A stretch of DNA of 64,000 nucleotides from Phaeosaccion multiseriatum (Eukaryota > Ochrophyta, other classes): NCBI GenBank assembly GCA_965112735.1, contig OZ218963.1, positions 1,922,001 to 1,986,000 on the forward strand, given 5' to 3'. Below the pieces are notes generated by a model. That model was given only the letters and a program-made list of their open reading frames with translations, was not told where the DNA came from and did no database searches. Every line of letters begins with the position of its first letter. The first letter of the stretch is position 1. The translations under genes and the position numbers were made by a program. Below, piece after piece: positions 15,341 to 24,568 of the stretch.

Positions 15341-15930
15341 TTTTAACACCCCGTTTGCGTAAAAATCGCCCAAATTTATAGAAAAACAGTTTTCGCGCAT
15401 TTGCAGAGAAATGACGCTGGGAGGAGCGCTGTAGCTCTTCGTGTAGCTCTTTGAGATCCCCACCGATCCATGGTCTTTCGGCTTTCATCGCCTCTTCCCT
15501 TCCGTAGTTGTCAGCATTTCCGCAGCAGCACCCCCTTCCCGGCGGGGGGGGGACGGGGGATATGCACCCCACGGAAATCGCACCAGGCTTGCCAAGGGTC
15601 CTGCTGCTGCTCCACTGTGGCTAGCCGCCGTAGCGCTGCGCCTGTTCTCTTGCAGAAGGGCGGGCAAGCTGCCCATGAGCGATTTCCGTGGCGTGCACAT
15701 CCCCCTTCTCCCCCCCCCCCGGGAAGGGGGTGCTGCTGCGGAAATGCTGACAACTACGGAAGGGAAGAGGCGATGAAAGCCGAAAGACAATGTATCGGTA
15801 GGCATCTCAAAGAGCTACACGAAGAGCTATAGCGCTCCTCCCAGCGTCATTTCTCTGCAAATGCGCGAAAACTGTTTTTCGCCGGAAATCGGGCAATTTG
15901 GGCGATTTCTACGCAAACGGAGTGTTAAAA
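15341..15930. mobile_element. Foldback element J with about 215-bp arms
   Basis: Ends TTTTAACACCCCGTTTGCG (15341) and CGCAAACGGAGTGTTAAAA (15930) are inverted. The arms pair over roughly 215 bp (e.g. GAGCGCTGTAGCTCTTCGTG against its complement near 15820; GTTGTCAGCATTTCCGCAGCAGC against its complement near 15740). A unique centre of about 150 bp is itself flanked by CACGGAAATCGC/GCGATTTCCGTG. A deleted copy lies at 5848-6042. No reading frame of note. Confidence 0.85.
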
Positions 15931-15953
15931 GTAATAAATGTATTTTTTTAATA

Positions 15954-16329
15954 CTGTGATTTCGCGGTTGAGTGGCACTTTTTACGCCCAATTACGCCCC
16001 ATTAATTTTTTTCTACGCCAAATGACGACTTTTTTGACGACGTTTGACGACGTTTGACGACGCTTTAGCCCCCTATTTGACGCCCTTTTACGCCCTTTTA
16101 CGCTCTTTGACGCCCTTTTATCTTAATTCGCCTTAATTTCGTCTAAAAATAATCACGTAAAAAAAAATCACGGAAGAGGGCGTAAAAGGGCGTAAAGGGG
16201 CGTAAAAGGGCGTCAAATAGGGGGCTAAAGCGTCGTCAAACGTCGTCAAAAAAGTCGTCATTCGGCGTAAAAAAAAAATAATGGGGCGTAATTGGGCGTA
16301 AAAAGTGCCACTCAACCGCGAAATCACAG
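15954..16329. mobile_element. Foldback MITE (copy H, intact, TA target site)
   Basis: 376 bp; ends CTGTGATTTCGCGGTTGAG and complement, flanked by TA at 15952-15953 and 16330-16331, as for Tc1/mariner-type insertions. Arms of nearly 190 bp are built of GACG/TTTTACGCC units, so the whole element can form one hairpin. Confidence 0.85.
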
Positions 16330-17020
16330 TATTATAAAAACATGCAAAAGCACAAAAACGTAGAAACCGTGTGCTGAAGATGTAAGAGCAGCGGGCACAA
16401 ATCCGCACAAAATCCTCTTGCGTAGTGGACAGAGTAGAGAGCAGAGGGGAGAATGGGGAAGGGAGGAGGAGCAGAGGAGGAGCATAGAAGTAGGGGGGCA
16501 TGCTATTGGCTCTCCTGGCATGCTCTCACCGAGGGCACAGGAGGCACTGTTCTCAGCTCTCCCTCCTCTTGGTGATCTCCTCGCTCGCTCCTCCAGGGTG
16601 TCGCCTCCCTTACAGAGGGCAACCATGGGTCTTTGGGTGGGTGCAAGCGGTCCTTCAGGGACAGACGGGGTCCGTCCCACAAGAACCACTTCACCCCCCA
16701 CTCACCCAAAGCTCCCAGGGCACCGCTGTGTCCGTGCCTAGTAACAAGAGGTCCGAAAACTCAAGCGCCGCCGATGTGTATCGACCTATCCGCTACCACC
16801 GCTGATATCACCGCTTGCATCACCAGTGGTGCCACCAGCCACTGGCTGGTATCACCACCGGCGGTGATATCAGCTCAAAAACACTTTGTAGTATATACTT
16901 AGTACAGAGAAGGACGCGACGGCACCCGCGACGGCACCCCAGCAGAGGTTGGGTTCACCCCAGCCCCCGAGAAGAGCCGTGAAGGGTTGGGCTGGCTCTA
17001 CGTGAAGGGCTGCGCTGGCT
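16330..17020. other. Gene-free spacer downstream of the SLC35B-type gene
   Basis: No exon with supporting motifs. One imperfect palindrome, GCTGATATCACCGC (about 16800) facing GCGGTGATATCAGC (about 16875), encloses CACCAGTGGTG and CAGCCACTGGCTGG. It may be a small mobile element or a structured 3' sequence. 'GAAGGGCTGCGCTGGCTCTAC' style repeats precede the stop at 17021. Confidence 0.4.
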
Positions 17021-20000
17021 CTACATGAAGAGCTGAGAGACGGGTGGAGTGTCGCTGTAGAGGTTGGACGCCAGCTGCGTATTCATCATCATCGACTGCA
17101 CCCCTGGCCCCTTGCTATTTCCGTGCTTGTTTCCCTCCTCCCCTTCATCCACGCCATGCTGCTGCTGCCGCTGCTGCTGCTGCTGCTGCTGCTGCCGTTT
17201 CACGGGCGTGGCGGGAAGACAGGACAACGGTGTTCGAGACAGTGTTGCGTTCACGGCCTCGCTGGTGCTGGCGCTGCTGGTCCCACCCACCCCTGGGACA
17301 GTCGCTGCGATGGGATTCAGTCTCCCTCCTGCCCAAGGAGGCGAGCGCTCGCTGGCAGAGCACGTACCGTCATTGCTTGCAATGCTGCCCTCGTACGCGT
17401 CCCCATCCGACGCCTCTGTGAGCTGCGCGGTGGTGGCAGTTGAGGTCGAGGACAAGGACGAGGACGAGGATGCAACGTGTTGCGTGCGGTGGCCATCTCT
17501 TCTTCGGACCAGCTTCTGCGCCTCACCCCCCCCCCCTGCACTAGGCCCAAACTGGTCCAGCTTCACACCCGTGCCAATCATATAGCCGGAGCTCGTGCCT
17601 GCTCCAGTCGGTGACAACCCACAATCGACGCACTGAAGCTGAGCTTGGGGTGGCGCCCCAACGACAAAGCTGCTGTTGCTACTGATGTTGCTGCAGAGGC
17701 CTCCTGGCACTTGCCCATCTCTTTCTCCTCCTCCTCCTCCTCCTCCTCCTCCTCCTCCTCCTCCTCCTCCTCCTCCTCCTCTTCTTCCTCGCCCCCCTGC
17801 CACCGCCGCTCCGGAGAATGGCGGCGTTGTGGAGTGTGTGTGTTGCTTGGCTATGGACACAGAGGTCGGAGGTAGGTGCTGGGGCTGGTGAGCGCTCTGT
17901 GTGGCCTCTCTGCAGCTTTTTACTCTCGTCCTGTGGTTTTGTTTGTTTGCGTGCGTGCGTTCGTGCGTTTGTTTAGTATGTGCAGGTTCAAATCAGAGAG
18001 CACAAGAGAGAAAGGGAAGGAAATGAGTAGCGAAAATATAGGTACTGGAGAGGAGCGAGAACACGATTCATAGAGCTTCCTTCCAGCTTCCTTTTGACTT
18101 ACTCTCGGCCAAGTTCAGAGAAATACGAGCTTCTGGGTTCGCTCCGCTCGGCTTTGGGCGGAGGACTCTTCCGACGGCGTTTGTGCTCGGAACGTTTGTT
18201 CCTCAGCTTGGCGCTAGTCTCAATCTTGATCGCAAGCCCTGCGATGAAGATGCACGCTCCTGTACGTACGTACAGAAAGAACAAGACGTACACGGGCGGC
18301 GGAAGGAATGGGGTGAGACGTAATGGGATTAGCGACAAGTAAAGTGCCAAAAACTAGAATGCTAGCTGTTCAAGGTCTTGAGTTTGAGGCGGGCTGCGCT
18401 AGTCGTCATCTATCAACCAGCCACTAGAGAGACAGAGAGAGGGCGGACAGCGAAAAGACGGCAAACGGCGGCTTTGAATCCCCGCCCGCTCGCCTCAAAC
18501 GACTGTTTTCAGGCATGAGCAACAACAACGTACCAAGCACATGCATCAGAGATACAGGCTTAGGAAAGAAGATGAAGCTGAGGCACAGTGTCAGGGCCTT
18601 TCGGGCCGTGGTGGTGATGGCGGAAACCAAGGCGCCGAACCGCTTCGTCAGCGCCGCCACAAAGCTCACTCCGATGAATCCCGCCCCTGCGAACAGCATG
18701 ACCCAGACCATCCTCCACAGCCCTGGTGTGTTGGAATTGAGGGGAGGGGGAGGTCAACAGTTTCAGTTTCACTTCAAAAAAGAGGGGGTAGATGTGAGTA
18801 GTGAGAAATCAGAAATGGTGTCTGCCTGCATGTCTACGTGTCTGCGTTGTCTACCTGTCTGCCCGCCTGTCTGTGAGCCTCAGCTGGACAGAAGGGCAGA
18901 ATGAATTTAATGCTCACTCACCAGTGCGTGAGATGAAGGCGAGTCCCTCTGCAAGCTCGCCGGTCAAGAGAGACACCACGAAGATGATGATGGTGCCTCC
19001 CATGTAGGAGTACAGGATGAGCTCGTCGGACGGGCAATCGTAAAAGTTCATGATAGACTCCTTGGTGTGGGTAGGGGAGTGTGTGCGATTGCGGAGTAGG
19101 GGTGGGTGCAAAAGGAGGAAAGCAGAGGGAAGCAGCATTTAGGGTGTAAGAGGTAAGAGTCCGTGAGATGACGCTTGTGTTATGTTAGTAGAGAGACAGA
19201 AAGAGAAGAGGAAGAGAAAGAGAGAGGGGGGGGGAGGCGGGGGGAGGGAGGGGGGGGGAGAGAGAGAGACGATAAGCAAGAAGCAGGCTATCCTCCATGA
19301 CCGCGAACGAAAGCAGCACATAGACACGTAAGACACCAAGCGAAGGGCAACTTGAACAATAAGAACCGATCCGCTTGTCTCTTAACACTGACTGACCTGT
19401 ACAGTGATGCAGGTTGCATCAATGAGGAGCGCTAAGCAAATGAGCACCACCCCACGGAAGCTGAAGGAGGGGGAGGTGGTAGCGTCGGCCCCTAAGAAGG
19501 TCACGAGCCCCACCACGATACAGCCTACCACCAAATAGTCGCGGAGTGTGTAGCGCCTCCCCTGGTACAGCACACCCATCAGCATCGTCGGCACCACTCG
19601 ACTAAGGAAGTGCATGCGTGCGAGGGTGTGTGGGGAGAGAGGCAAGAGAGAGGCAATCAGCATGGTGAGGATCAGGATGCCTCATCGACTGCGAGCAATA
19701 GAGGTACGACATGGAGAGATCACGTGGACGTGACGAGCAACAGGTAAAGGCATGGAGGGTAAATGGGTTATAATGTATACCGTGAGATCCGTCCCGCCTG
19801 GGCCCATCACTCTTTCTTTCTCTCTTTCTCTCTGCAATCCGACCCGACCAGACCCACCTACTCTTGAAGAGCACCTTGGCGGGGTAATTGAGATACTGCA
19901 TGCTGACGTTGGTGAGGCCCTGCATTAGAGCCTGCATGCACGCAATGGCCACATAGTAGCGCATGGGTATCGTGCGCTTGAGGTTTCCGCCGGCCACGCG

Positions 20001-22225
20001 GGAGGCAAATGCGTACGTGCAGTAGCCCGAGAACTGTGGCGGCGCCGTCGTGAAACGGCAAAGGTCAAGGGGCGCAAGGCACAACAGATAAGAGACACGC
20101 TACAAGCAAGGCACGCGTTAGTAAGCAGGCCGAGACTTCCGCAGAGAGAGAGAGGGAGAGAGAGAAAGAAGTGTAAGGGCGTTTTGACTGCTGATGAAGC
20201 TTCAGCTTACGGGTCAGTGGATTCGTGGGATACAACCAACCCATGCACCAGCACCGGATGGCACCGAATGGATCAATGTCAGTGTCGCGTGCCACACGCC
20301 AAACGCTGCGCCGGGGGGGCGGGGCGAAGGAGAGGTAGGTAGGTAGGCAGGTAGGTAGGCAGGTAGGCAGGTAGGTAGGTAGGTAGGTAGGTAGGTAGGT
20401 ATGTAGGTAGGGTAGTGTGAGTAGTCAAGGAGGCACCGTACCTGAAGGAGGGTCATGAAGAGGCCCAACTTCCTCTCGAACACGTGCACGACTAAGTACT
20501 CTTGCAGGTAGCCGTAGATGACGAGGAATATGAGGACCCCCGACATGCATACCAGGTACTGCTCTGTGTCCGACTTGTGTCCAATCTCCACGCCAAGAAC
20601 CTGACAATGTGGTGATTCATTAGGGGGAGAGGGGGAGGGGCAAGGGGGTTGTCAAGATACGCTGCGCCGCTGAGCAGAGCAGAGAGAGGGTGAGCAGGCA
20701 GGTATGGCATGTACGGGAGAAAATGTGCGGGGAAATGGAGGGGAACTCCATTGCTGACAAACATACACGATAAGGCGGGTATGATTGGGTGTGTTTCGAG
20801 GGTGGTTGGGGTGTGGTTGGGGTGGGCGGCCCCACCACAAGCAATACATGTACTGGTTCTTACACACATACCTTAACGCTCCGTATCTCCCTCACGTTAA
20901 AGGGCAAGCCCTGTTGTTTCCTCCCGGCGACATACCCCGTCGGTCCGTCCCCCGTATCCAACATCAGGGCACTCGTATGGGGCCAGCTGGAGTCCCCTGT
21001 ATCACCAACTGCTGCGGCTGCCGCTTCTTGGTCCGTCCGCATGCTGGGCGGTTCGGGCGATAGCAACGCTTCCGCTTGTTCAACGGCTGCGACCGAATCA
21101 TTTACAGCGAACATGGCGCTCAAGCCCGCTGACCCCCCCCCTGATTCTGCCCCTCCTGTCTCCAACTGCTCTGCTGTACTGTCTCCCGACTCCGAAGGTG
21201 GTGGGCTGGAGAAGCCATGAGGCATGTGGGTGACGTTGGCGGGTGTGCAGCAAATGTTCGTAAGGACCTCATCCACCGGAGGCAGCGGCTCCTGTGGGGA
21301 GGAAGGGAGGGGGAGAGGGGAAGACACACGCACACAGAGCACACGATAGAACTCTGTTTTACTCTTTGCTAATTTTGTGAAACAACCCCTGCGGCCGGAA
21401 GGTTCAAACACTCCCGCACACCATACCCACCCATCCCACACTCTCACTCACCACTGCCGAACGCGAACGGTCTTCTTGGGTCCGCCGTAGGGACCTGAAC
21501 AACGTGTCCACGCTCCCCATCGCCCGCTGATGTGATATGAAGGAGAACGGAAAGCAACAGACCGAATAGCGCGTGAGGATTTGAAAGAAACGCTTGGGCC
21601 GCGGGGGGGGGGGGGTAGCAGCTTGCAGCAGGTAGGGTTCGTTGTTCTTGTAATTACTCTTGTTCAAGCTGCTCAAGTAGCACCGCTTGCCCCACCCAAG
21701 GATTGGAAGTACTCGATCAAGCTTCGAGGCCGATACCCCACCCCCCCTTCCCTTCCCTCCCTCCCTTGCAATGCGCACCTGGCCTGTCCGTTGAACTACG
21801 CCAACGAGTCCATCACTTGCCCAGCCGACATGGTGGTGGTGCCCTTTGGCACCATCGCTGCCGCTTCCGTTGCTGCCGCCTTGCCTGGTATCAGCAAATT
21901 TGTGCTGTTGACGATGAGACATGCGGCCCCTGCCATCGTAGTTGTCATGGTCGTCCCTATAATCAGCGCTGCTGTAGCCCTTGCTCCTACTACTGCTGCC
22001 AACACCATCGCTATTGCTTGCACCCCCACTCCTCTTGCTGCCCCCCTGCAGCTGGACCTCGCTCGTTCCAGAAGGTGCGTCGTAGTGACGATGGTTCACA
22101 CTACCGTTGCTCAAGCTGGGGTGGCGCGGGTGGCACTCGTGCGAGCCCAATGATAGACTCTCCACCACACCATCATTCCTTTCCCGTGCTGCTGGGGAAG
22201 GTGCTGGTGATGCCTGCCTCCTCAT
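17021..22225 (-). CDS. SLC35B-type nucleotide-sugar/PAPS transporter (UAA family) with long N and C tails
   Basis: Golgi/ER antiporter carrying a nucleotide-sugar or PAPS; the exact substrate is not readable. Exons on the minus strand: 22225-21779, 21526-21452, 21291-20872, 20600-20442, 20033-19858, 19601-19397, 19060-18922, 18722-18534, 18259-18103, 17909-17021; about 951 aa. The membrane core (about residues 315-650) has about ten helices and family motifs: IYGYLQE, the motif around NVSMQYLNYPAKVLFKS, VPTMLMGVLYQGRRY, ESIMNFYDC...ELILYSYMGG, and TTTARKALTLCLSFIFFPKPVSLMHVLG. The 314-residue N-terminus (Ser/Gly/His-rich) and 295-residue C-terminus are unusual; family members are normally 320-450 aa. 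The C-tail depends on a GTAAGT donor at 18102 that overlaps an in-frame TAA at 18099-18101. Unspliced, the protein would stop there at about 656 aa. Confidence 0.85.
17715..17785 (-). repeat. (GGA)n triplet run in the transporter C-tail
   Basis: CTC triplets on the plus strand, translated as poly-Gly/Glu in the last exon. A (CAG)n/poly-Gln run lies at 17157-17195 in the same exon. Confidence 0.85.
20335..20412 (-). repeat. (TAGG)n array in transporter intron 4
   Basis: Reads CCTACCTACC on the gene strand, about 30 bp after the donor at 20441. Same tetranucleotide as the 6873 array but in the opposite orientation relative to its gene. Confidence 0.9.
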
Positions 22226-22479
22226 CGTGGGCAACCTACCCCCAGTCCTTTCCCTACTCCACTGGAGTCCGAGGAGCCCCGCCTCATGTCCTATAGCAGA
22301 GGGATTTCCTCATTCCTTAGCACCTCGGAAGTTATCCGGCGCTTTCGCTCCACAAGTTGCGATAGAAAGTGCGTTCTGGCCCTTCCAGGGTTGGGGTCGC
22401 TGGGAAGGAACGAGGTGATTACGTATGGTTTCGTAATGAAACTTCCGTGCTCCCTTATCGACTCTGCTTATCGACTTAC

Positions 22480-22572
22480 TCGACCCCTGACGACGCACTA
22501 TCCGCTATCCGCTATCGCCGGCGCCAGCCGATCCGCTATCCGCTATCGGCCGGATAGCGCGTCAGGGGTCGA
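22480..22572. mobile_element. Short TIR element B (93 bp), same family as element C
   Basis: Ends TCGACCCCTGACG and CGTCAGGGGTCGA. The interior, CACTATCCGCTATCC...CGCCGGCGCCAGCCGATCCGCTATCC, is nearly identical to the element at 49689. The 6-bp flanks (ACTTAC and CCTGAG) do not match, so this copy may be rearranged. Confidence 0.8.
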
Positions 22573-22808
22573 CCTGAGGACGTGTTGGCGGGTTTCGTTC
22601 TTGTCTGTGCTGATGTGTTCTTGTCTCGCTCTGTAGTTGATGCATACGTGCCGTGTGTGTGTATGAGTGTGTGAGTGTGTGTGTGAGAGAGAGAGTGCGT
22701 TGGTGTGTGTGTGAGTGCGTGGGTGGTGTTCTTGCGTAAGCACGCCTTAGTGTGTGCTGGGTACATGTATTCGTGCGTGCTGTGTGTGTTCGTGCATCCG
22801 TGGCTGTG

Positions 22809-23094
22809 TCGGCTCCAGGCGAGGTTTCTCGGCCCCCCGATAAAGCAGAAGCCCGCGGCGGCCTGCGGCCGAAAGTAAGAAGCCTGCGTCTGGCCTGCGG
22901 CCAGAAGCCTGCAGAAAGTAGCGAAAAGCCTGCCAAGTCCCCCATTTTTCTCCCAGCCTGGCTGAGAAGCCTGAAGGCTGGCTGACCACTGGCCTGCGGC
23001 CAGAAGCCTACGCTGGCCTGCGGCCAGAAGCCCGAAGCCTGGAGGGGGCTACGGCCCAGAAGCCTAAAGCCCGAGAAACCTCGCCTGGAGCCGA
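22809..23094. mobile_element. Short TIR element D with GCCTGCGGCC minisatellite
   Basis: 286 bp; inverted ends TCGGCTCCAGGCGAGGTTTC and complement (24 bp perfect). The interior repeats GCCTGCGGCCAGAAGCC-like units. Flanks GCTGTG and CGTGTG agree at four of six positions, inside a TG-rich tract. Confidence 0.8.
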
Positions 23095-23337
23095 CGTGTG
23101 TGTGTGTGTGTGTATGTGTGTGTGTGTGTGTTGCTTCGTGTGCGTGTGTGTGTATCAATAACAAGCAAGTCTATTCCTTCGTTAGGCCCGTTCGAGTAGA
23201 CTTGGCAGCTGCGTGACAAGCAACGCCAGCACCCCCTGCCCCCCCTCGGCTCCAGACTGGCCTAGCTAGAAGCCTAGCTATGCTCTAGGCCGGCCATTTT
23301 TTCTCCCTAGCTAGGCCGGCGGTTCTAGGCCTAGGCC

Positions 23338-23855
23338 TCGACCTATCTGATTACTGATTACGGCCGGCGCAGCCGGCCTGATTACTGATTATGGCGCCAG
23401 CCCGAGGAAATGGCCGGCGCCAGCCGGCCTGGTTGCTGATTACAGCCGGTGACCAGCCGGCCTGAGTACTGATTATGCGCCAGCCGGGGGCTGATTACTG
23501 ATTACGGCCGACGCACACCGTAATCTTGTCCAGGGTCGAAGGGAGGGAGGGAGGGAGGGAGGGAGGGAGGGAGGGAGGGAGGGAGGGAGGGAGGGAGGGA
23601 GGGAGGGAGGGAGGGAGGGAGGGAGGGAGGGAGGGAGGGAGGGAGGGAGGGAGGGAGGGAGGGAGGGAGGGAGGGAGGGAGGGAGTCCACCCTACACGAG
23701 ATTATCTGATTACTGATTACGGCCGGCGCAGCCGGCCTGATTACTGATTATGACCGGCGCCAGCCGGCCTAATTCCTTTCTTGTTACTACTCTTCTAACC
23801 GGAGGCTGATTCCTGATTACGGCCGGTGCACACCGTAATCTTGTCCCAGGGTCGA
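23338..23855. mobile_element. TIR element F nested in E (TSD TAGGCC)
   Basis: 518 bp; begins TCGACC and ends GGTCGA, flanked by TAGGCC at 23332-23337 and 23856-23861. Contains GATTACTGATTACGGCCGGCG-type units related to those of element G. Two similar halves are separated by the (GGGA)n run 23537-23685; the first half also ends GGGTCGA at about 23538, so this could be two fused copies. Confidence 0.72.
23537..23685. repeat. (GGGA)n microsatellite, about 150 bp
   Basis: Perfect GGGA tetranucleotides inside element F. Confidence 0.97.
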
Positions 23856-24006
23856 TAGGCCTAGGCCGGGGGGGCTGCGCCAAAAATAGGCCTAGGCCGG
23901 CGCCCTGCGGCCCCCTCTAGGCCTAGGCCGGGGGCCTGCGGCCCCCCTAGCTAGGCCGGCCGAATCTCTTCTCTAGGCCTAGGCTTCTAGGCCAGTCTGG
24001 AGCCGA

Positions 24007-24568
24007 CCCCCCCACAACCCTGCCTGCTGCTTTGCTTCCTCGCTCCCTCGTCCCTGCTTCCTCCCCCCCTCCCCAGCCACCCCCACTTCCTTCCAGCCTC
24101 CCCCCCCCTCGCTAGCAGGCCTCCTTGGTATTAGGCCCTACGCCTTACTATACCCAGGCCCTGCCTGGACAACGGTCAACCTTGCGTGTGTTGACTGCGT
24201 GCTACCTGGCGGGTCACTGGATCATTGAGATATTGACCCCTGCTAGCTACCCTCTGGCTGGTACCGCTCATAGCAGCCAGTGTTCCCCCCTACTACTTGT
24301 CTTTCTAGTTGCTCCCTATGAAAGATGGAAAGCGGCGCGATATCCTATATCTATATAGTGTCATATGGGCCAGTTGTCTGCAACGCCCGCGTGTGTGTCA
24401 GCCGGCCTGCTACTTGCTACCGCCGACGGCCAGTAGCATGGTACCGAAGACGAGGTTGGCATGGACTGGTAGCACGGCCGTCGCTCGGGCTCGAGATACT
24501 CGACGAATCCATTCAATGCTATGACGAGTCACTTGTAGGCGCCTAGCAAGTCAATGACAGTCTCAGGC
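24007..24568. other. Gene-free spacer downstream of the EF-hand gene
   Basis: Pyrimidine-rich 24010-24120, then unremarkable sequence. Short open frames here show no recognisable protein. The 3' UTR of the minus-strand gene ending at 24569 should fall here. Confidence 0.4.

Larger units (their letters stand above)
23246..24006. mobile_element. Short TIR element E, host of nested element F
   Basis: 761 bp including F. Ends TCGGCTCCAGACTGGCCTAG and complement; both sides continue into CTAGGCCGGCC-type repeats. CCCCCC flanks both ends (low-complexity, so weak as a TSD). Remove 23338-23855 and one TAGGCC, and a 237-bp element remains. Confidence 0.78.

Noticed and set aside
17021-17860. A separate minus-strand gene of about 279 aa
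   Set aside because: No ATG start with support; it fits in phase as the last exon of the transporter through a CTGCAG acceptor and a GTAAGT donor. Kept as the C-tail with a caveat.
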